Part shown: piece by piece, positions 32,549 to 41,636 of the stretch
How the letters are laid out: each line of letters begins with the position of its first letter
How positions within the stretch are numbered: position 1 is the stretch's first letter
Assembly: GCA_910586625.1 (NCBI GenBank)
Contig: CAJUIZ010000010.1
Location: 1 to 64,000, forward strand
Direction: 5' to 3'
Origin: an uncultured Christensenellaceae bacterium
GTDB lineage: Bacteria > Bacillota > Clostridia > Christensenellales > CAG-314
DNA: 64,000 nucleotides
Notes under the pieces: generated by a model
The model's input: only the letters and a program-made list of their open reading frames with translations
What the model was told of the DNA's origin: nothing
Databases searched by the model: none
Made by a program: the position numbers and the translations under genes

Positions 32549-33085
32549 TCAAAAGTTGGACGGAGTGGTAACCCACAACACTCTTGCTTCCGTTTTGCCC
32601 GCATTAACAAGCGTATGCTGTTTTTTGCCGTCAATGGAAAAGGAATCGCCCTTTTTAAGTTTGTACCTTTCCTTCAAGGTTACTATTTCTACCTTGCCGT
32701 CCAATACGTATCCGAACTCTTCCCCTTCGAAGGGATACCGTTCTTCGCAGCAGCCGCCTTCGGGCAGGGTCAGGATTATCGGTTCCATTTCTTTAATTTG
32801 CGAATTGGGAATAAGCCAAGTGTTATTGCCGTCGCCGTTTTGAGACACGAAGTAATCGTTGGAAGTATAAACCACCTTTTCCGCCTTCGGCTCGGCAAAA
32901 AACTCTTGCAGCGATACGCCGAGAATATTGAGAATATCCTGCAAGGTGGCAATCGACGGCGAGCATAGGTCGTTTTCCAATTGAGAAATATACCCTTTTG
33001 TAAGCTCGGTACGCTGCGCCAATTCTTCTTGGGTCAAGTCCAACTGCAATCTGTATTGCTTAATTTTCCGCCCGATTTCTATCAT
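32549..33085 (-). CDS. XRE-cupin transcriptional regulator of the pot operon, PuuR-like, 178 aa
   Basis: N-terminal XRE helix-turn-helix (LDLTQEELAQRTELTKGYISQLENDLCSPS, about residues 15-44) and C-terminal cupin (EGEEFGYVLDGKVEIVTL...GDSFSIDGKKQHTLVNAG). PuuR-type proteins sense polyamines, and this one heads the pot gene set on the same strand, so feedback control of uptake is likely. AAGGAG site before the ATG. Long 5' leader from the promoter at 33251-33279. Confidence 0.88.
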   Translation of the reverse strand: MIEIGRKIKQYRLQLDLTQEELAQRTELTKGYISQLENDLCSPSIATLQDILNILGVSLQEFFAEPKAEKVVYTSNDYFVSQNGDGNNTWLIPNSQIKEMEPIILTLPEGGCCEERYPFEGEEFGYVLDGKVEIVTLKERYKLKKGDSFSIDGKKQHTLVNAGKTEARVLWVTTPSNF

Positions 33086-33250
33086 TATTTCTCCTTAGCG
33101 ACAAATTTCGCGTAAAAATTTGCCCGACAAAACAAAAAAATAAGCCCCGACAAAACAAAACGCATTATACATACTAAACGCCGCATTTCACGACGCTATC
33201 ACGACGGATAGCATATACAATAAATTTTGTTTGCCGTAGGCAACGATACG

Positions 33251-33279
33251 ATTATATACAACGCATTAAGTATTGTCAA
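33251..33279 (-). promoter_or_regulatory. Promoter of the regulator/pot unit
   Basis: Minus strand: TTGACA (33274-33279), 17-base spacer, TATAAT (33251-33256): a full consensus promoter. Just upstream (33297-33332) are two copies of CTAAACTTTTT, possible activator or UP-element sites. Its leader is about 160 bases long. Confidence 0.85.
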
Positions 33280-33433
33280 ACGTTTTAATTACTTTTACTA
33301 AACTTTTTTTACATTTTCTAAACTTTTTGTTTATTTTTACGAAAGCAAAATAAAAAAGCGGATTTTCATTGCTTCGAAATACACAACTAAGCTTACTTTT
33401 GATGAAAAACGCGTTAACCTATTCAAATTTCAA

Positions 33434-33492
33434 AGGTGCTACCGCGGAGACTGCCGCGTAAGCGTTGTCTTGTACGAAGTCGGTAGCATATT
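33434..33492 (+). promoter_or_regulatory. Candidate structured leader of the 50-aa gene
   Basis: TGCTACCG and CGGTAGCA would form an outer stem around an inner AGAC/GTCT or CGCGG/CCGCG hairpin. GGTGCTACCGCGG is 12 of 13 bases like a T-box core, but no stem I is present. ATATTTTG follows. Low confidence in any named class. Confidence 0.25.
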
Positions 33493-33536
33493 TTGACGAA
33501 AATATGTTCATACTATCAAAAAAGGAGAGTAACGTT

Positions 33537-33689
33537 ATGGCAAAAAGCAGACAAATAAACCACGAATACTACGCAAATTACGAAACGTGCCGCAACCGTA
33601 TGTTCGACGATTGGGACCCCGACGAACTGCAAAACGAAGACGTACACTTAAGCTACAAGGAGGCTTTCGAGCAAGAATATGACGACTAA
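33537..33689 (+). CDS. Small acidic protein of unknown function, 50 aa
   Basis: Starts MAKSRQINHEYYANYETCRN and ends in an acidic EQEYDD. GGAG site nine bases ahead of the ATG at 33537. An upstream frame to 33465 crosses the possible leader and is rejected. It overlaps the next gene by 11 bases, so they form a coupled pair. Not recognised. Confidence 0.7.
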   Translation: MAKSRQINHEYYANYETCRNRMFDDWDPDELQNEDVHLSYKEAFEQEYDD

Positions 33690-34167
33690 AACCACTGTAA
33701 AACCTACGGCGGAAGCCGCCAACGAAAACAACTGCGACGTAGAAAAAACGCGCCAAGAACTATCCGACCTTTACAAAAACGTCACTATGGCGCAAAACAG
33801 CATCAAGTCGCTGCTGCCCTACGTCGACAAACAGGAAGTTACAAAAGTACTGCACAAACAAGTGGAACAGTACGACCACTATATAGAGCAGCTGGGTACG
33901 ATTGCGGAAAACCTTAACTTTGAGCCTACGCCCGCGCCCAAAATGCTGCTTACAATGGCGAATATGGGTATACGAGCCAAGATGATGACGGACAAAAGCA
34001 TAACGCACGTAGCCAAAATTATGCTGCAAGGAACGTTAAACGGTATAATAGACCTTTACCGATTAATACGCGAAAACGACGCCGTCCACCCCGACGTGAC
34101 GCTGTTGGAAAAGCAGATTCTACGCTACGAAGAAGGCTGCTTCGAATCGCTCAAAGCTTATCTGTAA
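33679..34167 (+). CDS. Helical protein of unknown function, 162 aa
   Basis: About 35 residues of low-complexity N-terminus, then an all-alpha protein with four or five helices (LSDLYKNVTMAQNSIKSLLPYV; EVTKVLHKQVEQYDHYIEQL). The pattern resembles four-helix-bundle proteins such as DUF2383/ferritin-like families, but the metal-binding ExxH pairs are not present. Translationally coupled to the 50-residue gene. Confidence 0.72.
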   Translation: MTTKTTVKPTAEAANENNCDVEKTRQELSDLYKNVTMAQNSIKSLLPYVDKQEVTKVLHKQVEQYDHYIEQLGTIAENLNFEPTPAPKMLLTMANMGIRAKMMTDKSITHVAKIMLQGTLNGIIDLYRLIRENDAVHPDVTLLEKQILRYEEGCFESLKAYL

Positions 34168-34177
34168 GATAATTTTT

Positions 34178-34231
34178 AAGGATAACTTTACAAACCGTAA
34201 CGGTTAAATAAAGTTATCCTTTATTTTTTGT
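34178..34231. terminator. Bidirectional terminator
   Basis: AAGGATAACTTTA (34178-34190) / TAAAGTTATCCTT (34209-34221) followed by TATTTTTTG, between convergent genes. Confidence 0.8.
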
Positions 34232-34244
34232 TTTCTCCCCGATT

Positions 34245-36548
34245 TTACACCACTTCGAATTCCACCTTTACGTCGTCCACGTACAGCGTGCCCTTGCCCG
34301 TTCGTCCTGTCGTTTTTACATACGTTCCGAACATTCCGCCTTGAAGCGCAACTACGTTATCGCCCACAAGCTCTATTACGCCTTCCGTCCTAAACGTTAC
34401 CGCCTTGTTAATATACGGGCATACACTGCCGTTTTGGTCTCGCGCAATTATGCTAACCGCCGCAACGTCGTAACTCGTATTTTCGTGCAGTCGAGTGTGA
34501 GACGGCGTAACGTCCAAAGAATATCGATAAAAGCTTCCCACCGTCTTGCTTGCAATCGGCTTACCGTTCTTGTACGCTTCGACGGTCAAATCGTTTGCCT
34601 TGCCGCCCCAATTGCCGTCGTACTTGCCGTATAATTCTATCACTCTGTCCATTGAGAGCTTTTCCGAAGCCATTACCTGCGCTATTGCTAACTTGTATTT
34701 TAACGGCAAAAAGTTTAAGCCGTACTTACGTACAGCTGCAAAGCAGCATTTCGCTTTGTCGGAATTTTTACGCGAAAACCCTTCTTCCGTAATCAGTCTG
34801 TCGCCGATTAGATCGTCTATCAAAATAGGCGGATTGGGCATATTTTTATAAGGCGAGTCGGCGTGAGTATACGTCTTGACAAATTGTCCGCCCCTGTACA
34901 CCTTTACTTCGTCCGCATTTGTAAGAATATATCTGTCCCCAACCACTCCTTCGGGGTAGTCGCCTATATCGGCGGAAAAGCATACTTCGAGATACGGCTC
35001 GCCGTCCGACATTGACGAAAACACGCCCGCCGCCCACTTGGGGTTGCGGAACATATCCAATACGCCGTGATAGCATATTCTGTCGCCGCTGCCGAAGTCC
35101 TTGTGCGTGTTGTAGTCGAACATACACCACCCAAAACACCCGCTTGTATTTTCCGCCGCGAACACGCCGTCCAGCATATTTGCATAACGCAAAACGTGCT
35201 GTAAACGGTGCGGAGCGTCGTCGAATGCTTTGGTCGGGTACATATGTCCGTTGTATTCCGTAACAAGGTAGGGCGCGTTTTTGCCGCAGATATCTCGGCG
35301 GTCGCTTGCGCCGTCTCGGTTGAAGTCGTTGTAGGTGTACACGTCTTCCAATAGGTGAGAATTGCGTATATAACGTACGCCGCCCGTTTGACGGGTGCCG
35401 TCCAACTCTCGCGCTACTCTGTTCGTTTCGGCGTACAGCGCGTCGTTATCCTGCGATTCGTTAATGCGAACGCCCCACAGCACGATTGACGGATGATTAC
35501 GGTACTGCCGCACCATTTCATCTACGTTTTGTACGGCTTGCTTTTGCCAATCATCGTCGCCTATGTGCTGCCAACCGGGAATTTCGGTAAACACAAGCAG
35601 TCCCAAGCGGTCGCATTCGTCAATAAAGTACTGCGACTGCGGATAATGCGACGTTCTCACGGCGTTTACGCCCAGTTTGTTTTTGAGAATCTGCGCGTCC
35701 AACCGCTGCATACTCTCGGGCATTGCGTACCCTACGTACGGATAACTCTGATGACGGTTAAGCCCCACTATTTTAATCTTTTTGCCGTTGAGATAAAATC
35801 CGTCCTTGGTAAACTCGGCTTTCCGCGCTCCGAAGGTGACGGCATATTCTTCGTTTCCCGCGGTAATCGTCAGCGTATACAGGTTAGGGTCGGTAATATC
35901 CCACGTTTTAAGATTGCAAGGCAGGCTGAGCGTCAACTTGTCCGTATTTGCCGTATAACAGCAGGAAAACACCGTTTCGCCTGCCGCGTCACTTATTTTT
36001 GCCAACAGCTGACACTCGCCGCAAAAATCGGCAAGAATAACGTCCGCAATCACAGGACTATCGGGCACGGATTTTACGAAAACGTCCTTGACGTATACGC
36101 CTTTGCGCTCGTCAAGATATACGTCTCGGTATATTCCGCCGTAGGTAAGGTAGTCGATAACGTAGCCGAAGGGCGGCTGATTGAGCGTTTCGCGGCTGTC
36201 CACCTTGACTACAATCTGATTGTCGCCTTGGCGTACGGCGTCGGTTACGTCCACCGTAAACGCCGTGTAACCGCTTGCGTGAGTGGCTACGCACTTGCCG
36301 TTGACGTAAACTTCGGCGTAATGCGCAACGCCGTCGAAGGTTAGCAGAAACGTCCTACCGTCAACGTCGTCCAAATGCAAAACGCGCTTGTATCCCGAAA
36401 CGAACTGATAAACGCTTTCGTCAAAGTTATTAAAGGGCGTAGTTACATTTGCGTGCGGAATACGCACGTTTTGGCCGACATCTCCGCCGAATATATCGTC
36501 CGACCAATTTTCAAAAAACTGCCAACCGTCGTTTAGGTATGTTCGCAT
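34245..36548 (-). CDS. Glycoside hydrolase family 2 protein, 767 aa
   Basis: Beta-galactosidase or beta-glucuronidase-type enzyme. The jelly-roll sugar-binding domain (MRTYLNDGWQFFENW ... VYVNGKCVATHASGYTAFTVDVTD) is followed by an immunoglobulin-like domain and a TIM barrel with VGLNRHQSYPYVG, acid/base Glu in WGVRINESQ and nucleophile Glu in LVTEYNGHMYPT. About 200 further C-terminal residues form extra beta domains. No signal peptide, so intracellular. Substrate among beta-glycosides cannot be fixed by sequence alone; the NGHMYPT context recalls enzymes acting on small substrates. Confidence 0.9.
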   Translation of the reverse strand: MRTYLNDGWQFFENWSDDIFGGDVGQNVRIPHANVTTPFNNFDESVYQFVSGYKRVLHLDDVDGRTFLLTFDGVAHYAEVYVNGKCVATHASGYTAFTVDVTDAVRQGDNQIVVKVDSRETLNQPPFGYVIDYLTYGGIYRDVYLDERKGVYVKDVFVKSVPDSPVIADVILADFCGECQLLAKISDAAGETVFSCCYTANTDKLTLSLPCNLKTWDITDPNLYTLTITAGNEEYAVTFGARKAEFTKDGFYLNGKKIKIVGLNRHQSYPYVGYAMPESMQRLDAQILKNKLGVNAVRTSHYPQSQYFIDECDRLGLLVFTEIPGWQHIGDDDWQKQAVQNVDEMVRQYRNHPSIVLWGVRINESQDNDALYAETNRVARELDGTRQTGGVRYIRNSHLLEDVYTYNDFNRDGASDRRDICGKNAPYLVTEYNGHMYPTKAFDDAPHRLQHVLRYANMLDGVFAAENTSGCFGWCMFDYNTHKDFGSGDRICYHGVLDMFRNPKWAAGVFSSMSDGEPYLEVCFSADIGDYPEGVVGDRYILTNADEVKVYRGGQFVKTYTHADSPYKNMPNPPILIDDLIGDRLITEEGFSRKNSDKAKCCFAAVRKYGLNFLPLKYKLAIAQVMASEKLSMDRVIELYGKYDGNWGGKANDLTVEAYKNGKPIASKTVGSFYRYSLDVTPSHTRLHENTSYDVAAVSIIARDQNGSVCPYINKAVTFRTEGVIELVGDNVVALQGGMFGTYVKTTGRTGKGTLYVDDVKVEFEVV

Positions 36549-36676
36549 AAATTACTTTATCTCCGATTGATTTATATCGTCATTCTAACATAATGACGGA
36601 TAAAAAACAAGCGCGAAAAGCAAAAATAAAAATTCACTTTGCAAAAGGCTCGTAAATTTTTGTTGCAAAAACCAAC

Positions 36677-36709
36677 AATAAAAAACGGATGCGATTGCTC
36701 GCATCCGTT
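36677..36709 (-). terminator. Terminator after the 227-aa membrane gene
   Basis: Minus strand: AACGGATGCGA / TCGCATCCGTT, loop GCAA, then six T. Confidence 0.85.
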
Positions 36710-36713
36710 AAAA

Positions 36714-37397
36714 CTATTCGTCCTTACCTTCGCTTGCGCGTTTAGATTTTTTATCCGATTTGATTTGTGACGCTCGATTGATAAGAGCCTTGTTAAGCAC
36801 GTTTACGCAGGCGGATATACTCTCCGCATCCACAACTCCGCTAAGCAGTTCAAACAACTTGCGGCGTTTGTCGTCTTCGGACAAATCCTGAACGTAGATC
36901 TTCTCGGCGTTTGCCGCAATTAGCTTTACCTGCGCGAAAAGGTCGCGCAGAGTAATGGTTTTATCCAACAGTTGCTGCCGTACGTTACCGTAATAAAGCA
37001 GCTGAGTATAAAACATTCCGAATACGTCGTCCTTTAACAAACTATTCAAACTCTTGCCCGAAACGGACGAAAACAATCTGAACATAGCCGTAGCAAGCGC
37101 GCCTACAGTAGCAGCCGTAACGGCTATATCGACGGCAACACCGCAGCTAAAATATCTTATGCCGCCAAACCAAAACACGTCTGCAACGGCAAATACAAGC
37201 CCCAAAACGAAAGGCAGTATAACCGCGAAGTCGAATTTGTGCAGGACGTCAACCTTTACCTTGTTGACGAACAGTTTTTTCAATACTTGCGTAAGCAAGC
37301 AAGTAACAACCGCGTACAAAACAAAATACGCGTTGTCGCCGTTATTGAACAGCTTTAACAGCGACTCGATAAATACTTCAAAATCCATTGTTTGCAT
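36714..37397 (-). CDS. Membrane protein of unknown function, 227 aa
   Basis: Three to four hydrophobic segments in the first 120 residues (AYFVLYAVVTCLLTQVL; FAVILPFVLGLVFAVADVFWF; VAVDIAVTAATVGALATAMF), then a helical cytoplasmic region of about 110 residues with a Lys/Glu-rich end. The C-terminal part contains LLSGVVDAESISACVNVLNKAL. I do not recognise the family. Stands alone with its own terminator. Confidence 0.72.
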   Translation of the reverse strand: MQTMDFEVFIESLLKLFNNGDNAYFVLYAVVTCLLTQVLKKLFVNKVKVDVLHKFDFAVILPFVLGLVFAVADVFWFGGIRYFSCGVAVDIAVTAATVGALATAMFRLFSSVSGKSLNSLLKDDVFGMFYTQLLYYGNVRQQLLDKTITLRDLFAQVKLIAANAEKIYVQDLSEDDKRRKLFELLSGVVDAESISACVNVLNKALINRASQIKSDKKSKRASEGKDE

Positions 37398-37523
37398 TTC
37401 TCCTTTTAAGTAAGAAACACAGCCCCGAGATTTCCTGATTTGCGGCTCGGGCAGTCCCGTACCTATGCCGCCGATATAATTGTATCACATTGCAAATAGA
37501 AAAAGCAAATTGTGTGTCACGCT

Positions 37524-37559
37524 AAAAAACGGGCGACGCATTATAAGCGTCGACCCGTT
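37524..37559 (-). terminator. Terminator after the RsgI-like gene
   Basis: Minus strand: AACGGGTCGACGC pairs with GCGTCGCCCGTT (one mismatch), followed by TTTT. Confidence 0.8.
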
Positions 37560-37605
37560 TGCCGTACGTAAGCACGGCTAAGAGAGATATGAAGAGTCCT
37601 GCGTA

Positions 37606-39294
37606 TTACCAACCGAAATGCGGTCCGTGCGGACCGTGTTCGGGCGGAGCAAATGGATTGCGTTCGTAAACGTTGCCGTATCTGTCAAATTCGAAGCGGT
37701 GTCCGCCGTATTCGAAGTCGTCCGAATCTTCATCCCATTCGTCCCAAAATTTGTCGAATTCTTCGAAAAAGTCGTCGTCGAAGCCGTAAAAATCGTGGAG
37801 TTTATCTTTTATGTCTTCCTTGACGGCGTCCTGTTCGGCAATGCACTCGAAGAACGTTATCGCCTTGTTTACCGCGTCCACCTTGTAGGTGTAGCGGCTG
37901 TCGCCGTAAACGAACTGTATCGTATACGTAAGCCCGTCGCCCGTCTTTTCGGTAGTTACGCGGTAGCGTTCCAGCTTGTTCAAAGCGGTAAAGCCCTGCT
38001 TGTTGTTGGCTATAAACCACTCGGTCAATCTGTCGCGAGTAAGGTAGCTGTCTTCGCCGTCCAGTTCTACTACTTCGTAACTAAGATACATAACGTTGCC
38101 GTAGCAATCGATTTCGTATTCGTAATACAGTCCGTTGGCGTTGAAGCTTACTACGTACGCTTGGTTGCGGTAATGGTAATGCGATTTGGCCGCGAACAAA
38201 TCGGTAGCCTGCTCGGCTGTTACGCCTGCGTCTGCAAGGGCGAACGCCTGCGCTTCTTCTACTGTGCCGAGCGTTATTTCCGTCTCATCCGCGGGCTTAT
38301 AGGTTACGCTCTCGCGCTTGTAGGAAAGCGTTCTGCCGCTTACCGCGCCGATAGAAGTTTCGTAAGCGAAGCCGTTATACGTCAGCTCCGTTTCGTACGC
38401 CATAACTCCGTCGTCGTAATCCAACTTGTGTTTGCGTATTTTTACTCCCTTTTCCTGCGCGTTATCCGCCGTAAGGTCGGGAACGTTTAATGTATTCAAC
38501 GCCTTTTGAAGCGCGGCGTCCTTGCCTATTTCCGTTACAGCTCCGCTTTGAGTTACGTCGTCGTCCTGTATATCGAGATTAGACAGCAGCAGCGACAGCT
38601 CGCTTACGCTCATACCCGCAAGCTGTTCGACCGTATAATCGCTTCGGTCGGCTATCTTGTAAATTATCTGCGCCTTGCCGAAGGAAATGTTGTTATCCTT
38701 GGCTATCTGCGACACTTGGTCGTTGTCCGTTAGCCATTGGCTAACGACGGACGCGTCGATTTGCATTTCCTTTAACGTTACCGTTATTTCGTTCGCCACT
38801 ATGTCGGCAAGAGTTTTGTAGTCCTTTTTAGCGGCGTCTACGCTTACCAGTACGGAATTGGTCTCGGTAGTAAGGTAATTGTTGCGCAGCATCGAGCCGA
38901 TAAGCGCGTTTACGCACACTTCTAACTGACAGCCGTTAAAGTCCATGTTACCTATAATTATCGCTCCGTCGTCGTTCAGAGCTTCCACTTTCAATACCTT
39001 TTTGTTGCGGCTTAAAACTATCTGCACGCTGGGATTTACGTCTAACGACACGGTGGAAGCCTGCGCGTGTTCGTTGGAGTAACCGACAATCCCCCATACC
39101 GCAACGGCAACCAAAACGAACGCCAATGCGAACGTCGCCGCCTTCCACAGCCAAAAGCCGCCTTTACGTGAAGTTACTGCGGCATTACGGCTGACGCACG
39201 CGCCGTCCACAACGGCACGCACCTTTTCAAAGCCGTCGGGCGAAAGTTTATTAAAGCTGTCGTTTATTTTGTTTTCTATTCTTTGTTTATTCAT
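37606..39294 (-). CDS. RsgI-like membrane anti-sigma factor, 562 aa
   Basis: Cytoplasmic N-terminal region of about 45 residues, one membrane segment (AATFALAFVLVAVAVWGIVG), then an extracellular RsgI-type domain starting STVSLDVNPSVQIVLSRNKKVL. The Asn-Pro in this motif is the autocleavage site known for RsgI proteins. Several PepSY-like repeats follow (EAQAFALADAGVTAEQA ... YEYEIDCYGNV), then a Pro/His-rich end. It overlaps the sigma factor gene by four bases, so it should hold that sigma factor at the membrane until a signal triggers proteolysis. The signal is unknown. Confidence 0.82.
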   Translation of the reverse strand: MNKQRIENKINDSFNKLSPDGFEKVRAVVDGACVSRNAAVTSRKGGFWLWKAATFALAFVLVAVAVWGIVGYSNEHAQASTVSLDVNPSVQIVLSRNKKVLKVEALNDDGAIIIGNMDFNGCQLEVCVNALIGSMLRNNYLTTETNSVLVSVDAAKKDYKTLADIVANEITVTLKEMQIDASVVSQWLTDNDQVSQIAKDNNISFGKAQIIYKIADRSDYTVEQLAGMSVSELSLLLSNLDIQDDDVTQSGAVTEIGKDAALQKALNTLNVPDLTADNAQEKGVKIRKHKLDYDDGVMAYETELTYNGFAYETSIGAVSGRTLSYKRESVTYKPADETEITLGTVEEAQAFALADAGVTAEQATDLFAAKSHYHYRNQAYVVSFNANGLYYEYEIDCYGNVMYLSYEVVELDGEDSYLTRDRLTEWFIANNKQGFTALNKLERYRVTTEKTGDGLTYTIQFVYGDSRYTYKVDAVNKAITFFECIAEQDAVKEDIKDKLHDFYGFDDDFFEEFDKFWDEWDEDSDDFEYGGHRFEFDRYGNVYERNPFAPPEHGPHGPHFGW

Positions 39295-39851
39295 AAGTCA
39301 CCTTTGCCGAAAATGCGCCGAAGCTTTTTTACTGCGCGGTTATACTTGGAAATTACCGTGGCAAGCGGTATACTCAACACACGCGCGATATCTATGTGCT
39401 TCAAATCCGTCATAGAATGCATAATTACTATTTGCCGTTCGGAATCGCTTAGACGCGATAGGCAGGCGTTAACTACCATTCGGTCTTCCGCGTCAAGGCG
39501 CGGATCGGCTGCGAACTGCCGCTCCAAGTCGTCGTCAGTGACGTCGGCTATTTTAGACCGCTTTCTAAATCGGTTATAGCACAGATTTTTGGTTATGGTC
39601 ATAAGCCACGCCATAGGCTTGCCCTGCGACGAGTAGCTGTGAGCGTTTTCGTACGCTTTGACGTATACGTCGTGCGTAACGTCTTCCGCGTCAAACGCGT
39701 TTTTAGTGATAGACAAGGCGTAGGCGTAGATTGCTCCGCTTGTAAGCGCATAAAGCCTTGACAGCGCTTCCACGTCGTCCTGCGCAACGGCGTACAGACA
39801 TTCGTCAACGTCTGCCGCGTTTATGCGCCCGTCATTTGTATTAAAGGGCAT
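39291..39851 (-). CDS. RNA polymerase sigma factor, ECF type, 186 aa
   Basis: Sigma-70 region 2 (LYALTSGAIYAYALSITKNAFDAEDVTHDVYVKAYENAHSY) and region 4 (LSDSERQIVIMHSMTDLKHIDIARVLSIPLATVISKYNRAVKKL) with a short linker and no region 1 or 3. It pairs with the RsgI-like anti-sigma gene by overlap. The gene has a proper GAGG site before the ATG. Targets are unknown. Confidence 0.93.
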   Translation of the reverse strand: MPFNTNDGRINAADVDECLYAVAQDDVEALSRLYALTSGAIYAYALSITKNAFDAEDVTHDVYVKAYENAHSYSSQGKPMAWLMTITKNLCYNRFRKRSKIADVTDDDLERQFAADPRLDAEDRMVVNACLSRLSDSERQIVIMHSMTDLKHIDIARVLSIPLATVISKYNRAVKKLRRIFGKGDL

Positions 39852-39941
39852 AACGTTTTCCTCTTTTCATAAAAACAACGCGCCAAAGACGCGTTATATT
39901 GCAAATAAAACAATTTTTTCAAAAAAAATAACTTCTAAACG

Positions 39942-40727
39942 TTATTTTTTGATAGTCAGCTTGTATATATCGTTTTTGGGAACGTTGCGGTCCTTTGCAA
40001 CGGCTTTCACTGCTTCGTTCTTGCTCATACCGCTTGACAAATAGTAATCGAGATGCTCCGAAACAGTCAGGTCGCACAGCGGATTCGAGTCCTTACGGCG
40101 GTTGACCACCAATACGAATTCTCCCCTGTCGTCTTCGATTACATCCGAGAGCTTACAAAAGCGCACGCGTTCATGAGACTTGGACAGCTCTTTAACCAAG
40201 CAGCAGTCCCTGTCCCCCAAACGTTCGGCAAGGTAAGCCATATTTTCCTTGATATCGTGTACCGACACGTAAAACACCGCTACGCCTACCGACCCGTCCA
40301 ACATCTCGTCGCGCTCCGACCGCTTATCCGGCAAAAAACCGTAGTAAGTAAAGGGCGGACGGTATCCCGACAGGACGAAGGCGTTTACAAACGCGCTTGC
40401 GCCGCTTACTACCGTGTAGGAGTAGTTTTTTTCTTTGAGAGCATTGACCAAAACGTTGCCGGGGTCGTTTATACAAGGCATACCCGCGTCGGAAATGACA
40501 GCAATGTCGTCTCCGCGTTCGCAAAAGGACAGGACGAAATCCAAACTTGCGCGTTCGTTAAATTTGTGATAGCTGTACAGCGGTTTGTTTATGCCGTAAT
40601 GATTCAACAGCGTTTTGGAATGCCGAGTATCTTCGCAGAAAACAGCAGAAACACTTTTTAGCGTTTCCACTGCGCGATATGTTATTTCTCCGAGATTACC
40701 TATCGGGGTTGCTACAAAATAGACCAT
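39942..40727 (-). CDS. rsmI: 16S rRNA (cytidine(1402)-2'-O)-methyltransferase RsmI, 261 aa
   Basis: SAM-dependent tetrapyrrole-methylase-fold enzyme that modifies C1402 of 16S rRNA. Marks: FVATPIGNLGEITYRAVETL, CEDTRHSKTLLNHYGI, VISDAGMPCINDPG and the C-terminal helix-turn-helix-like LSSGMSKNEAVKAVAKDRNVPKNDIYKL. Length is slightly below the usual 280, within normal variation. In many Bacillota it sits beside the trmN6-like gene, as here. Confidence 0.95.
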   Translation of the reverse strand: MVYFVATPIGNLGEITYRAVETLKSVSAVFCEDTRHSKTLLNHYGINKPLYSYHKFNERASLDFVLSFCERGDDIAVISDAGMPCINDPGNVLVNALKEKNYSYTVVSGASAFVNAFVLSGYRPPFTYYGFLPDKRSERDEMLDGSVGVAVFYVSVHDIKENMAYLAERLGDRDCCLVKELSKSHERVRFCKLSDVIEDDRGEFVLVVNRRKDSNPLCDLTVSEHLDYYLSSGMSKNEAVKAVAKDRNVPKNDIYKLTIKK

Positions 40728-40914
40728 AATTTACCTGCTTTTTGTTATACCAATAATGCTACCGCCGACTGATTACGCGGCTTGCACAGATTTCTACGCG
40801 CTTCGAGCGGTCGAAGCAATATTATACGGTAAACCGTAACGGCATATATTAGTCAATGCGCTATTAAATACGGTTAGTCGTATACTTTCCGCTGTTCGTT
40901 CATTGCCTTGCAGG
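40728..40914. other. Intergenic region with an interspersed-repeat fragment
   Basis: Contains GCACAGATTTCTACGCGCTT followed by CGAGCGGTCGAAGCAA (about 40784-40823), related to the repeat at 7992-8105. No ORF or terminator of note. Confidence 0.4.
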
Positions 40915-41601
40915 CTATTCGTCAATATACTTGGGCGGACGCAGCTTGCAGTCCGTGCCTCCGCATTTTACTGCGCGTATAAGCGCCAAGTTCGGCTCCT
41001 TGCCCCGCCGCGGACACACGGGAACAATCTCCTTTACGGCAAGCTTATTTGCCGCGCACTCCGTAACTATCTCCGCAACGCGTTCCGCCTGATGCACAAG
41101 GTAAAGCGTTCCGCGGTTGTTGAGTATCCTGCTTGCGGACGAGATAACGTCGCGCAGCGTGGCCGCTATCTCGTGTCGGCACAAAGCCAAGTTTTGCGCC
41201 AATTGCGTTTCGCCGCTGTTTTGCTTGCGATAAGGCGGGTTGCATACCACAACGTCCGCTGGTTTTTCAATGTACTCGGCCGCGTTTTTAAGGTCGCCGC
41301 ACACTACTTGTATTTGGTCGGATAATCCATTAAGCTCTACGCTGCGGCGCGCCATATCCGCAAGCTGACTTTGCAATTCGATTGCAATAACGCGCGCGGG
41401 ACGCTTTTTGTGAGCGACAAGTATGCTTATTACCCCGCTGCCCGCGCCGAACTCCACGCACAGCTTGCCCTTCATATCGTTACAGAAGTTTGCAAGCAAC
41501 ACCGCGTCGCAGGTAAAGCGGTATTCGGTATCGCTTTGAATAATGCGCAGTCCGTCGCATTGCAGGTCTTCTATTTTTTCGTACGGCTTTAATTGCACCA
41601 T
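40915..41601 (-). CDS. tRNA1(Val) (adenine(37)-N6)-methyltransferase-like protein, 228 aa
   Basis: Rossmann methyltransferase: SAM-binding GAGSGVISILVAHK (about residues 50-63) and the N6-adenine catalytic motif DVVVCNPPYRK, characteristic of the TrmN6/YfiC family; the N-terminus QSDTEYRFTCDAVLLANF also fits. Bacillota copies lie next to rsmI as here. The ATG at 41601 has no Shine-Dalgarno sequence and the -10 box ends six bases before it, so the transcript looks leaderless. The Cys-rich end (CGGTDCKLRPPKY) is unusual. Confidence 0.88.
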   Translation of the reverse strand: MVQLKPYEKIEDLQCDGLRIIQSDTEYRFTCDAVLLANFCNDMKGKLCVEFGAGSGVISILVAHKKRPARVIAIELQSQLADMARRSVELNGLSDQIQVVCGDLKNAAEYIEKPADVVVCNPPYRKQNSGETQLAQNLALCRHEIAATLRDVISSASRILNNRGTLYLVHQAERVAEIVTECAANKLAVKEIVPVCPRRGKEPNLALIRAVKCGGTDCKLRPPKYIDE

Positions 41602-41607
41602 AACTTT

Positions 41608-41636
41608 ATTGTACAATAAATTTTGCAATCGGGCAA
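41608..41636 (-). promoter_or_regulatory. trmN6-like gene promoter, predicted leaderless
   Basis: Minus strand: TTGCCC (41631-41636), 17-base spacer, TACAAT (41608-41613), six bases before the ATG. The promoter fills the gap to the upstream stop codon exactly. Confidence 0.65.

Noticed and set aside
33434..33492. A true T-box riboswitch
   Set aside because: The core-like GGTGCTACCGCGG is present but stem I and a following terminator are missing, and the downstream gene is not an amino-acid gene.
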